NCBI GenBank assembly: GCA_030248295.1
Contig: JASANH010000433.1
Location: 1-64,000, forward strand
Source of the DNA: Mesodorylaimus sp. YZB2_4
Taxonomy: Eukaryota; Nematoda; Enoplea; Dorylaimida; Dorylaimidae
Reading direction: 5' to 3'
DNA length: 64,000 nt
Numbering within the stretch: the first letter of the stretch is position 1; each line of letters opens with the position of its first letter. A model generated the notes under the pieces. That model was not told the DNA's origin, did not search any database, and worked only from the letters and a program-made list of their open reading frames with translations. The translations under genes and the position numbers were made by a program. Shown here piece after piece: positions 53,294 to 64,000 of the stretch.

Positions 53294-55261
53294 ATGGGTA
53301 CTGGCATGAAGAAAGAGGACGATGAATTTTTGGATCGATTGATCGCACAGCTGCGAGACGAGCACGCCACTCCAAAGGGAGCCGGCTTGAAAGCAGCCGA
53401 AATCGGACGCCTAATTGAGTTGGCCAAACAGTCGTTCCTGAAACAAAAAACGTTGATCGACATCGCTCCCCCTCTGACTGTGTGCGGAGATATCCATGGC
53501 CAATACAATGACCTGCTCTACCTGTTAAAGAGTTGCGGATGGCCGCCACGAACACGCTACCTGTTCTTGGGTGAGTTGCGAAAGGACTGGCTGTTTTCTC
53601 GACTACTGTATCACTGTTTCAGGCGATTACGTCGATCGTGGCCCGCGCAGCATCGAGGTCATCTGCTTGATATTTGCCTTGAAAATACGATACCCGAACG
53701 ATTTCTACGTGCTCCGAGGTAAGCGGTGCTGCTATCTTTTTCCCGCCTGATGTGCACTTGGTTGAGTCTTGGGCAATCACGAATGTCGCGCCATCAATCG
53801 CACGTACGGGTTCTACGTGGAGTGCATGGAGCGTTACAGTTGGCCTGTGTGGGACTGCTTCCAGGTAATTCTCACTTGCACGCCTTTGAACACTCTTCGA
53901 AACCTTGCCTTTGTAGAGCGCTTTCAGCTCGATGCCCCTGTGCGCCCTGATCAACCGTCGTATCTTCTGCATGCACGGGGGCATACCACGAAACATGAAC
54001 AGTTTCGACGAGATTCGGGAAGTAAAGCGGCCCGTCGAACCGCCCGAGAGAGGTCTGCTCTGCGACCTTCTATGGTCCGATCCAAAGGAGGAAGTAGAAG
54101 GTGTGTCTTGCATTTTTTTTTTCTCCTTTATAGCTCAGTTTTTAGGGTACAAAGCGAGCCAACGGGGAGCCGGTCATCTGTTTGGCGCGGACGCGGTCGA
54201 AGAATTCTGCCAAAAATTCGATATTGATCTGATCATTCGAGCTCACCAGGTCCTTCCGAACAGTATGTGTGCCTCGAGATGCTCAGAGGACACTTGGTTG
54301 GTTTTAGGTTGTCGACGATGGATTCGAGTTCTTTGCCAACAAGCACTTGGTGACTGTGTTCAGTGCCCCAAATTACTGCGGAACGTACATGAACACCGCA
54401 GCTGTGCTCAAAGTCGACCAAAGCCTTGTGTGCCGGTTTAAGGCAAGGATTCCGACGACGAAGTTTCCCTGCGCTCATAAACAGATAGTTCCACGTTTTA
54501 GCAAATAAAGCGCAAACTGAAAGAGCGAAGTACTCGCAAGAAAAAGAAGCCGACAACGAAGGAGATTCCGACCGCCGAAAGCGCAGAGGAGGAAGATGAA
54601 ACTAGCGAAGAAGAGGAAGAGGACATGATCCCAGTGTCACCGCAGCCTCCCACGGAAGTGAACAAGTCAACTCGCTGGGTCCGCCGAGCTCTGAAATTGC
54701 TGGACGAATTGTTCAACGCTGCAGGCTTGCACGAGGTGAGGTTATTTCTTGGCTTGGTACTTGGGTGGCCACGACTAATTTTCTCTTGAGTACCATCCCG
54801 GCCAGCCGAAATTGCCGAAAATGTGGGCCAAGACAGCTGTCGGAGTTGGTGGGGCTCACCTGAGCTACCGGGGGGAAAGCAAGAACGCTACCCCAATCGA
54901 GATCAGTGTCACTGTGAACAAGAAGCCCGACGTGAGTCTGCACCTGAAAGCGCACGAGTTCAGCGACGGTCACTCGATTCCCCTCGAGTACCACATGAAT
55001 CTGAAGTCTGTCTATGAAAAAAGTGAGTCGCATTCCAAGACACCGCTGCTGGTTTTCACAACTTGTTTTCTTCGCAGCTGGTGACGAAGCCGACCGGGCT
55101 TTGAAGGAAGATCTTAAATCACACTTCTTCGGTAAACTGATGGACTCAATGAAGACTTCGCATGGTGAGTCTGGCTTCTCGGATCACAGACCTTCTGCTG
55201 CTAGCGGTCTTCCGTTTTAGCTTCAGATCCATCATCGCACGCCGACGAAGATGATGACTGA
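53294..55261 (+). CDS. PP1-like phosphatase with long C-terminal extension
   Basis: Ten exons: 53294-53570, 53623-53718, 53767-53864, 53917-54100, 54146-54249, 54308-54442, 54502-54735, 54791-55022, 55078-55164 and 55221-55261 keep one frame of 495 residues. Residues 1-298 are a PPP catalytic core: [72 protein letters not shown] and [11 protein letters not shown]. Then comes an acidic/basic linker of about 78 residues ([29 protein letters not shown]). About 119 residues of an unrecognised region follow ([48 protein letters not shown]), with an acidic tail. Intron 6 has a GC donor (AAG|GCAAGG). The acceptor before GNHE lies two codons early, giving VLRVLGNHE instead of VLRGNHE. Whether exons 7-10 are always joined to the core needs transcripts. 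Confidence 0.85.
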
Positions 55262-55338
55262 AATACTGGAGTGAGCTGGATCAAAATGCGCATGTCAATG
55301 CAAATGTAAACTTGTGGTCAAACGTTATGCCATCTTTC

Positions 55339-55390
55339 ATGTTCATGTTCATGTTTTACCACATCACCAAACGCTTATGCGCACTCGAGG
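55339..55390 (-). mobile_element. SINE family 1, copy f (3' fragment)
   Basis: Only the 3' block remains: CATGTTCATG repeated, then ACCACATCACCAAACGC and TTATGCGCACTCGAGG on the plus strand. It lies between the 3' ends of two convergent genes. Confidence 0.8.
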
Positions 55391-55555
55391 ATTTCAGATA
55401 GGTATCATACAGCCGCAAGGGACAAGGAGGAGTTGATTATTTGGGATGGCCGTTCCCAGCAAGCTGCGGGTTGTGCATGATGCCTCCACGCCAAATTCAA
55501 AGAAACAACAGGACACATGAAGTTGTTCAGGCCCATGCAGCTTGAATTAGTACAT

Positions 55556-56898
55556 TCAAAGTAGCGATGACCAGAAGTACTGGCGGCCCTGAACGTTGAA
55601 CACCTGAAAATATAGTATACATACCTCGACAGTAAGGTCGGGCTGTCGTCAACTACTCGTAAGAGTGTGCATACCCGATCGCGCGGTGGTTGATGTGCTC
55701 TTGCGAGTTGTGCCAGTATACTTGGACGTGGGCTTGGGGTACTGGCCTTCGTCGTGGATGCGGAAGTACTTGGCTTCCTGCTGGTCGTACTAGTGCTCGT
55801 GCTCCGAGTGGTTGTGGTGCTCGTCGTGGTCGAGCTTTTTGTCGTCAAAGTGGAACTGGATGATAATGACGTATACTCAGCATGGAGACACCAATTCTTT
55901 GTCAGGTCATGGAAGAATGTCTCAAGTGACTGGTAGTTCCTATCAGCGCAATTGGCCCCGTCAATTCGGACTTGCCGGGTGCACATTGCATGCACTGCCA
56001 AGCAAGTGATGTCACTGCATTGCAAATTGTGGTTGTTGCTCAAATCAATCTCGGCGGAAGCTCCATGGTCTAGCAGTTGGCCAACGCTGGGATCAACTGT
56101 CTTCAGGGCAGTGCTTCTTAATGAGATGACAATGCGGGCGGGACTCTAAAAGAGACAATCATATGAGACAATAAGCATTCGCTCTTTGTAAGCCTAATTG
56201 TAAGACTTCGCACCTCATCAACATGCGACATGCTGATACTTTTCAGCAATGCGCTATCATCCAGGAGCACTTCGACGCCTTTGCTTTGGGTAGATCCACG
56301 GACAAGATAACTCAAATCGATCGATGGCAACGCGGTATTTCGTAGATCAAACAACGCGACTGATCTCAAGGACAAAAAGGCATCCCGTTCAATGTTAGAA
56401 ATCGGATTTCCATTGAGAAATACCCGAGTTAGATGCGGGCCCTGATCAAAGTCTCGCGTGCCCACGGTCTCTATAAGATTATCAGATAAGGACACTACTG
56501 ATAATTGATTCTGTATCATGTTCTTCGGAACCGAAGTCAGTCCAGTATTGTCCAAATTTAAGGACTTCAACTTTGATGGCAGCGCGTTCAGTGATCCATT
56601 CTCGATCGCCAGTTTCAACTTGTTTCCGCTTAAGGAAAGAACTTGCAGGTTTGTGAAATTATTAAGAATATTTGCTGGAATTGTTGAGAAGTGGTTATCG
56701 TCCGATTTTAATTGCTCCAAAGTTAAAGACACAAGGCTTAACAGTTCGCAGGGAAAGTCAGCCAACGAAACGCCATCTAGAATCAACTGTTGCAACTTTG
56801 GCAGCCCAGAGAGAGTCTGATCGTTCAATCGCTTCACTTTAGTATGAATGATCGACAGTTGTTTCAAAGTGGCGAACGATTTGAACTGGTACTCGATC
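55556..56898 (-). CDS. Leucine-rich-repeat extracellular protein (3' end of gene)
   Basis: A minus-strand exon from 56898 (acceptor TTTCCTAG; IEYQFKSFATLKQLSI) carries about seven leucine-rich repeats (LPKLQQLILDGVSL, FTNLQVLSLSGNKL, LKSLNLDNTGLTSVP, LSVVSLSDNLIETV, LTRVFLNGNPISNI). An intron runs from the GTGCGA donor after SMSHVDE (about 56213) to a TCTTTTAG acceptor. The next exon adds a Cys-rich cap (LQCSDITCLAVHAMCTRQ, NCADRNYQS) and a Ser/Thr-rich mucin-like stretch. After a GTATGC...TTTTCAG intron the phase-matched frame ends GRQYFWSSLL. A neighbouring frame would end in a hydrophobic GPPVLLVIATLNVLIQAAWA, typical of a GPI signal, but is out of phase. The 5' exons and signal peptide were not found. 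The protein is probably secreted or membrane-tethered. Confidence 0.78.
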
Positions 56899-58538
56899 TA
56901 GGAAAGACAAGATCCAAGTGTACTACACTACCGAAAAGAACAAGATGCTTAACACGATGAAACGATGTCCGGTGATGTTCCCTTCTTCCAGCATGTCTTC
57001 GCTTACCGTCGCCTACGAATCATCCGAATACGGTTCTGGAGTACAGTTGATGGCACCATCGAGAATGACCGACCTTCATCCATGTGTTAGCTAAAAATGA
57101 GATATTCGGAAAGGCTGTATTGATACTGAATTTAGGAAACCTCACCAGCACTTTTCCGCACGACAGGACGCTTTAGTCTCTGCAGTATCGACTGGCTGGA
57201 TCAAAGGCACTCTCGCCTCTCGTGTACCATACGGACAGTGAAAGACATATCACCTACTGTAAATGGCACTTGTAATGTGAAATCAGGTGATTGCGTGCAT
57301 TACCTCCAAAAAAGAGAATTATTTCAGGAAGCAACAACTGGGGCGAGTTTTCTACAAGGCACATTATTCCACAGCATAATTTAGCAGTACCGGTATATGC
57401 GTTTTTAGCGTAGAGTGCTTTTCAGTCCAACTCTTTGAGCGGTATCTTTTGTAATGTACTATCAATTTAACCGCCACCATAATCGTCAGCTTCTAAAAGG
57501 TGCGAGTTCCGTGTCCGTGTCTGAATCTGAGACCATATTCCGTTCGGCCTTCACCCAGTCGTACTGCACGTAGATAATTGAATTGAGAAAACAAGAATCA
57601 AAAAGCAGCTGGCATTAGGCAGATCTTGCTCACATTTTCTTGGAAAATCGCCAAGATGCAAAACTGGAAAATCGCATTTTTCCACCTCATGGACGGAGGC
57701 CGCCAGTGCCAGTTTCGGAGATGGTATACATACTGTAGTCAACGTCTTGTAGGCAAACCATTAGCTATACTAACAACATGCAATACGCCTGGACCCGTGT
57801 TACTGGAGATAATTACTGGGAGAGCTCGCACCACGTCAAAGACCCAGGGCAGCCAACCGAGTCTTCCGACCTGGCCCATGGATGAAACATCAACCTGACG
57901 GGTGATGCTCCCAGCTGCTAGCTCTGTGCAGAGAATCGCTTGCCAGACGAACCTCTACAGACAGTTTCCATATTATGCGGTGTGAAGCGATCTTGCCTTG
58001 GGCAGTCGTTGCATCGACTCACATTCGCAAGGGGCAGAGCACTCAGAACGAACCAGATCACATACAGTCACATTGTAACGCACGTCTTATCGCTCAAGGG
58101 CGGGGCATTGATCATTCGTTCGAAGAAGTCGCTCAGCTTTCGGTACGTCAAACGGTTCGACAGCGTAGAGAGGGCTTGCAGAGGAGGCAGGTAGCAGGTG
58201 ACATCTAAAATAAAAAGATCATTTTCTTTCCGTCAAAAAGTTTTCCAGACGCTAATTCATCAACCTGAGAAGTCTTGGGGCGTGCTGGCTGACCACAACC
58301 ACAGTCCAGGAGAGTCTGAGCCTTTCCCAATCACCGCCGTCGATCGCAATGGCGGATTCACTTAACAGGCAGAGATGTAAGCCTAGGTCAATTGAAAAGA
58401 AACCCAATTGGCTTACCCAACTTTTCCTCCGAGGCGGCACTCTTGCTGATCACACCGGTCGAAATCAGCCTCTCTTCCTTGCAGCAAGTCTTCACTAAAA
58501 CCAAACCTTGTTCTACTACTGCTCCATAGGGAGCACAC
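56899..58538. other. Upstream of LRR gene and downstream of PPIP5K
   Basis: Must contain missing 5' exons of the LRR gene. At 57000-57090 a minus-strand stretch reads DGAINCTPEPYSDDS before a stop, which might be a Cys-containing N-terminal cap, but I cannot connect it. At 58380-58440 an intron-like GTAAGCC...CCTAG occurs downstream of the PPIP5K stop and may be a 3' UTR intron. Confidence 0.4.
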
Positions 58539-61500
58539 TCAGAGCTCACGCTTTGCGAGTTCATCAGCCAGATTTTCGGCTCCCGCGTACGGTTTGACTC
58601 CAGGAGAAAAGTGCAATTCGATGTGGAAGCGATCGTCGGATGTTCGGTCCTTGCTCTTGTCCTCGAACAGCATGATGGCCACCTGCGCCAGGTAATTGTA
58701 CTCCCACACATTTGACAGGAAGTCGGTAGCTCGTTTCCATTGCTCGTCTTCAGGCTGCAACAACCAGGCATCAGGTGGCGTCTTCCATTTCAGTGCGCCC
58801 ACTCACCTCAAACAGATCGCCGTATCGCAGCACGTTCATCAGCGAGTGGAGATGGCTTTTGCTCGTAAAGTAGAGTCGTGTCCGAACTCGTCGCGTCGGA
58901 GATTCGATTCCTTCTGAGGCCCTGGCCCAACATAACGGGTGTACAGTCTGCAGTATTTAAAACCTGAAAAAATTACGGCACTTACTCAGGGTCCAGGCTT
59001 GTGACGCCACCTTCTTCGGCCGTATCGACGCAGGCCTTGAGATCTCCCAGCAGCTTCTTCATCAGCGGGGTGCACGTACCGCGGCCAATCGCCAGCTTCT
59101 CATCTTTCTCGATTCCATACTCCTGAAGAGAGCGCATAAATCCAGAGCGGGTACGAGCACAATAGCCTTACCTGCGGCACAACGACATCAGCCAGCAGTT
59201 TCGCACGTTCGTACAGCTCACTAGTTCCGGCAGCGCGGAAATGTTTGACATTGTGCTCGAGATCGTATTTGATGCTCTGGAATCAGTACAGAAAGTTCAT
59301 TATGTTGACAGGCTTGAGTGCATTAACTTACGTCGTAGATGTCCTGGATCTTTGAAATCTCGTAAGTCACTTGCCCATCCATCTCTTGGCGGAACTCCTC
59401 TGCCAACTTCTTCCACCTGTGCTCGACGAGGTCCCACGTTTCGCCTTCGTACAGCTTCACGCCTGAAAATGACTTTATTTTACCGCGGACAGTTTAAACC
59501 TAGAATCAAAGTTGCTCACTCTTCGCGGACGGATCTTTGCATCGCTCTTCTATGGTCGAGCACAAGCTGCTCACCAGCTGCCAAACCGTCTCGCACTGTT
59601 TCTTCGGATTGCCGATCTGGCGCAAAGCCTTGTTCATGGGCTCCGACTTCGACGGGTTTAACTGAAAACGAAGCCATCTGAGCGGGGTTACGATAATAAT
59701 TGAGACAGACTCACTTCCATCGTGTCTTGCTCTGTGGGCACTCGGTCCAGCTGGAAAAACTTTTTGAGGCGTGTCTTCACTTTCTCCTGGTAACTCCTAA
59801 AAGATTATGGATGGGACCTCCGCGCTGATGCAGTAACTGAGTTCTTACCGCACGTTCTTGTCGTCGTCAAGAAGTCCGTCCGTGTCAGCAGACTTGACCA
59901 TGTGCACCAGCATTGCAGTCGGCTCAGCGTCCATCGCCAGAAGACCCTAAAAGTGAATGGGCTACTACGTGAGCCTTTCGAAGAATAAAAAACATTGCAC
60001 TGGTTTTACCTTCGCGAAAGCAGCTGCCGTCATTTGAACGCGCCCCTCGTCCGAAGCATAGATCTTGAGGTCGTGGCGGTAGGTATTGTGCAGACGCAGG
60101 AATCCTGTGCCTGACTCGTCCGCTAAAACAAGCATTGGAATCTTATCTGCGTCTCGCCAGAAAGACTAGAAACCATACTTCGTCCGCTAGGGTATAAGCG
60201 ACGAAATCCTCGGCCTGTGGCCTCCGCCTGAATCAAGCCCGCCTTTGTAAGCTCTCCGCCCCACTTTGCCGTCAGATCGAGCCCCGCAGTTTTGGCGTCC
60301 TTTCGTTTCAGTTGAATCTTTCTGTTGATGCCAGAAAAGGTGCCGTACCTGATTTGAAACGCCCGATGAGTCATTGCGTCTGGGATACAAAAAGTACTTA
60401 CATTTCCAAGACCGACTTCAAGTGCGTCAAACTGGATCGCAGTTTGTCGTTGGGGTCATCTCGCATAAGACCCAACTCTTCTCTAACCAAGTCCAGCACT
60501 GTTTGAAGCTGTTCTGGTTTCTTCAGTTTGGCTTCGCTGGTTCCAGGACGGCGAGTATTCTCGAACAACTGCATCCACCTAAAGCACACGAACAGTGGTT
60601 TCTGACTGGACCAAGAAAATACTGCTTACTTGGGTCCGCTGATGGTCATCTTCAGCTTCTGTTTGGGCGTGCGATCCCCGTGCCTGATCACAGCCAACAC
60701 GCATCTCAGCTCCATGTCTGTACCTGTCGTCGTTGGTACCAGACTTCTCTTGCCCTCTGAGAAATAGAAGACCTTTCTCGAATGGCCACTGAAACTGCAG
60801 TAAGACACTCACCTCGGAGGACTGGTTCAGTCGGGACTCCGCCCAGGAAACGTTGTCGTATCATGTCTCGCAGGATCTTGGCCGTGTGCTCGTAGTAGCG
60901 ACTTGATGCCTTGACGAAAGAGAAGCCGTTCACGTCGCACACGAAAGCCTTGCCGTCAGTCGTACGCAGGATGTCGAATCCGCACACCGTTTGCTGAAAA
61001 TAAAAAATGGACGGCGAGCGGCGTACTTATCGAAACAGCTATTCCAAGTTTATTACCTTGAAATTTTGGACGATATGCCTGGCCATGGTCTTTTCCTTCA
61101 GCGATAGCGTCACTGGGTATCGCATTTCTTTGCCCGACGCGTTTCGGTCCACCTTGCCCGCGAGTGACGGCGCCTTTCGCGCTTCAGCGTAAGCGTGGTT
61201 GGGCCCTACGGCGTACACCTAAATAGAAATGAGCCTGATGGACCTTCTGAGCATAAGATTCTACTTCTTACCTTGACATCGATTCCGCCAGTCTGCAAGA
61301 AATCTTCGTACACATAGGAGCCTTCCCTTCTTATTTTTCCTGTGTTCTCGAACTTGCTGCAGTGTTCTTTGGTCTGAAAGCAAGAGACTGTGCCGCGGAA
61401 AAATCATCAGCACTCGAAACGGCACGCACTTTTCGGAAGAGTCGCTGCGAGCCTCCCCCGGCCGATGTGGGATAGTAGATGATGATGTTGTGGTCCTCCG

Positions 61501-62137
61501 CAGAGACGGGCTTTTCGACGAACGGTTTTTTGAAGACCTCGCCATCGACTGTGATTTGATCGTCATCCTCGACCAGCGCAGCTAAGCATTGTTTGATCGA
61601 TACACTGCTAAAGAAAGTCAGCAGCAACAAAATCATTGACTTACTTGCCCGATGTTTGGCGTCTCGCCACACGACTGCGTACCTCGGAATGTCGACGCGG
61701 GCCTTTGCCAGAATCTCGTACACTTTCGTCCTACAAGAACACGGGCGGACCACTAACCCTGCTCAAGTCCGACCAACATGGCTCAGACAGTATGTGCATA
61801 CTTGTACTTACCGATCAAGCAACGTGTACTGCATTTGAAGATCGTTGGGCAGCCAAGGCTTTCGGAGATCGGCGTAGGCTTGCACCTTTTCCAGCGGGTA
61901 GCCATGCGAGTAGAATGCAATGAGCACTTGCACGATGGGCCAAGTTTCGATCTCTTGGTGCAGGATCATCTTTTCGGGAAACACCACCACCTCAAAGTAG
62001 ACCGCTAGACGCTCAAGCATTTTCTTCATTGGCGGGCTTTCGGATTTCTTGGCCATGGCGCAAACGCCCACGACTGGCGTACCTATTTCGCTCGATGGCG
62101 ACTGCGACAATGAATGATCGGGCGACAGAGATGACAT
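58539..62137 (-). CDS. PPIP5K: Diphosphoinositol pentakisphosphate kinase (PPIP5K/VIP1)
   Basis: Dual-domain inositol pyrophosphate enzyme of the cytosol. An N-terminal ATP-grasp-like kinase phosphorylates InsP6/5-InsP7 at the 1 position and a C-terminal histidine-acid-phosphatase-like domain removes it. About 15 exons run 62137 to 58539; the ATG could also be 62164. First exon 62137-61812: [34 protein letters not shown]; second 61730-61645. Kinase landmarks: [70 protein letters not shown]. Phosphatase landmarks: [15 protein letters not shown] near 60670, [33 protein letters not shown] and [11 protein letters not shown] near the end. The long disordered tail of vertebrate forms is absent; it ends [10 protein letters not shown]. 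One splice near 61608-61644 does not phase cleanly. Confidence 0.92.
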
Positions 62138-63275
62138 CGAGCTGACCTTACAACGCGATGACATAGAGAAGTAACGAGCACCTGTCCTGTGATGGGGCTC
62201 GGTGCTAACTCTGGCAGTGTAAAGCCCAGACAACGTAAAATACCAACTACTGTCCGCTGTTGCTCAGGATGATGATATGATCGTACAAAATCCAAACTAC
62301 CTATCTGCATTTCTAGGTCGACTCTTTCTCCTCCTGTTTCATCGTAGAATTCGCACACGAATTCAAAATCCTGAAGAAAATGCCTTCTTTACTGTTCGTG
62401 GCAAACAAACACGAAGCATTCCTCTACTCTGCAGATTACTCGAGCTTCAAGGCGCACGAAATAGCAATACTCATGACCAGCGCACACAGGCAAGAAAATG
62501 AACCACCTGATACGATGATCTTATTTGTAAACACATTTCGATTGTCTATTTCAGAAACCAAGATATCAACTAATGATGGCCTAGGCCAGTGTGCCCATGT
62601 ACAGGCTCGACTGGCAATCGATTCTGCTGACCAGAGGCCTTTCAGACGCAGTTTGGATGAAGAGCCAGTGATCAGTCTTCTTCGTGACGTGATGCTGTTG
62701 GGAAGGAAAAATGGTCTATGGCTGGAGACTGGAAAAATGGCTGGAGACTAGTGTGCCTAAAAATTTTGCTATAACACCAGATCACGCTATTAATCAGTGC
62801 TGGAAGAATGCCGGAACAAGCAGTATTTTTAAAACATTGACAAAGAGTCATTTCAGAGCTCGTGGTGCGCTTCATCGCATGCCCGAACAAGTGCCTCTTC
62901 TTCAAATCAACCATTAACATCATCGATATCCTGGCTACTGTGCCCTTCCACATGTAACCTTATGTGCCTGACAAGCCATGGCGAGTGGGAGAAAGTAATC
63001 GATCCTGGCTGGGAAACGGCAACCCCTGTTTCAGCTGCAGGTATAGCAGCAAGCCTGTATTGCCTTGCTCCAATCGGAGTTTTTGCCCCGCTGACTTCAG
63101 TCGGCCATGTTCTCTCCTGCGTCTGCCAGGCTTGGTTACATAAATCGCACTTTTTCTCTGGGCATTCAACCTGTATTGTGCTGACCCCTAGTATGTCTGT
63201 CTTGGCCGCTATTTTGATAGTGGTCTTATCACGGGCGAAACATTCAAGCGTTGCTGAAAAGCCGTATTCATTCTT
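62138..63275. other. PPIP5K upstream region and unassigned sequence
   Basis: The first 250 bp should be the PPIP5K promoter/5' UTR. At 62770-62860 the plus strand reads NFAITPDHAINQCWKNAGTS. This faintly recalls the W-x(2,3)-I-x(3)-T-I-x-N-C-W-x-K-A-G segment of pogo/jerky transposases, but surrounding frames are broken. Nothing else was recognised. Confidence 0.35.
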
Positions 63276-63700
63276 GTGATCTTTATTCCTTATTGGTCAC
63301 AGTCTTTATTCCTTCATGGTCATCCGCTGGACTACCTCACCGAGGTAAAATATTGGGGCGTCATTTTCTCAAATGACATGAAATTCAGTGAGCACGTCTC
63401 TGCGGTTGTTAAAAAGTGCAATATTATGATTGGTGCTCTTAGGCGTAAATTAGGAAGGCATGCGTTACCTGTGGTGCTCAAAAACGTTTATGCATCGTGT
63501 GTACTAAGGTCTGTCCTTGAATATGGTTGTGTCGCGTGGAACCTGATTTTAAAGTCTGATATTGCACATTTAGAAAATGCAAATTTTTATGCACTTGTTT
63601 TTGTTGTTTTTTAAGGCAATGTAAACTATTTACGACCGCATAACAAGCGCCAGATAAAACTCCTCTTCGGTTTGAAATTTTTGTGCAGAGCAGCAGGGTT
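63276..63700 (+). mobile_element. LINE reverse-transcriptase C-terminal remnant
   Basis: The frame reads VKYWGVIFSNDMKFSEHV, then KKCNIMIGALRRK, LPVVLKNVYASCVLRSVLEY, GCVAWN and LENAN, with a stop at 63614. This is the thumb/C-terminal part of jockey/CR1-type LINE reverse transcriptases (Y-L-G-V, F-x-x-H-V, R-x-x-L-E-Y-x-x-x-V-W). After the stop, RPHNKRQIKLLFGLKFL resumes in another frame, so the copy is degraded. The upstream catalytic F-A-D-D core is absent. Confidence 0.78.
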
Positions 63701-64000
63701 GTGAGGCCATCGGAGAATAGCAGAGTGCACAGTGTGACTCTGTTGTGGCCAGGTTGGATCCCAGTAAAATGATTTTAGTGAATTTTTTTCTCACTATCAC
63801 GATTAGAGGAGGTCATGAGGCTGTTTTGAAGATAAGAATACCAATTTTTCGATCGGTCTGCTCTGAATAAAAGCAAGAACAGCAATATGTAGGTCTATAA
63901 GGACGTTCTGCGCAGAAGGCTGGCGAACCCTCTTGACTCATGTACCGTATTTCCTCGAAATTCTCCCTGGGGAGAAATTTTTTCAAATGGGTCCCAGACG
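63701..64000. other. Window end, nothing recognised
   Basis: Sequence downstream of the LINE remnant. No feature was recognised. Confidence 0.4.

Noticed and set aside
62771..62860. Pogo/jerky-type transposase remnant (AITPDHAINQCWKNAG)
   Set aside because: Only one short block resembles the family and the flanking frames are broken, so it is too weak to list as a mobile element.

Overview
The window is animal nuclear DNA and most likely nematode. Coding exons are split by short introns (mostly 45-95 bp) with GTAAG-type donors and TTTCAG-type acceptors. It carries gene families that are expanded in nematodes: divergent PP1-like phosphatases, small SH2 plus tyrosine kinase proteins of the Fer/Fps type, and DEG/ENaC channels. 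It also has a 7B2 neuroendocrine chaperone and a PPIP5K inositol pyrophosphate kinase. The clade is not resolved from sequence alone.

Layout, left to right. 1-741: 5'-truncated LINE endonuclease fragment. 742-2830: PP1-like phosphatase gene. 3.65-4.15 kb: Lys-rich ORF with a frame break. 4.76-6.31 kb: SH2-tyrosine kinase 1. 8.0-9.0 kb: GNAT acetyltransferase, with a decayed copy of part of it upstream. 10.3-11.7 kb: 7B2. 12.7-13.7 kb: unknown two-exon gene. 14.1-14.6 kb: galaxin-like Cys-rich protein. 16.6-18.1 kb: SH2-tyrosine kinase 2. 19.9-21.2 kb: broken peptide-type GPCR. 22.1-27.7 kb: LTR retrotransposon with gag and protease only. 29.2-31.65 kb: inverted, near-identical second copy of the first PP1 gene. 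32.9-37.0 kb: two gustatory-receptor-like genes, one broken and one intact. 39.0-39.6 kb: C-terminal TMEM181 fragment. 40.8-41.5 kb: small membrane protein. 43.1-47.3 kb: tandem DEG/ENaC pair. 48.4-49.9 kb: sugar transporter. 50.9-52.3 kb: C-type-lectin membrane protein. 53.3-55.3 kb: PP1 phosphatase with a long C-terminal extension I do not recognise. 55.5-56.9 kb: leucine-rich-repeat protein. 58.5-62.1 kb: PPIP5K. 63.3-63.7 kb: LINE reverse-transcriptase remnant.

The most informative structure is the pair of inverted PP1 copies about 28 kb apart. Over the whole transcribed region every homologous position satisfies left + right = 32390, so there is no net length difference. One arm carries a tRNA-derived SINE flanked by a 7-bp duplication, while the other arm keeps the empty site. 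A second tRNA-derived SINE family has six copies in the window. Three PP1-type phosphatases and two SH2-tyrosine kinases in one 64-kb window resemble the nematode kinase and phosphatase families often expressed in the male germ line. That functional link is inference, since nothing here shows expression. There are no prokaryotic features, CRISPR arrays, rRNA genes or convincing full tRNA genes.
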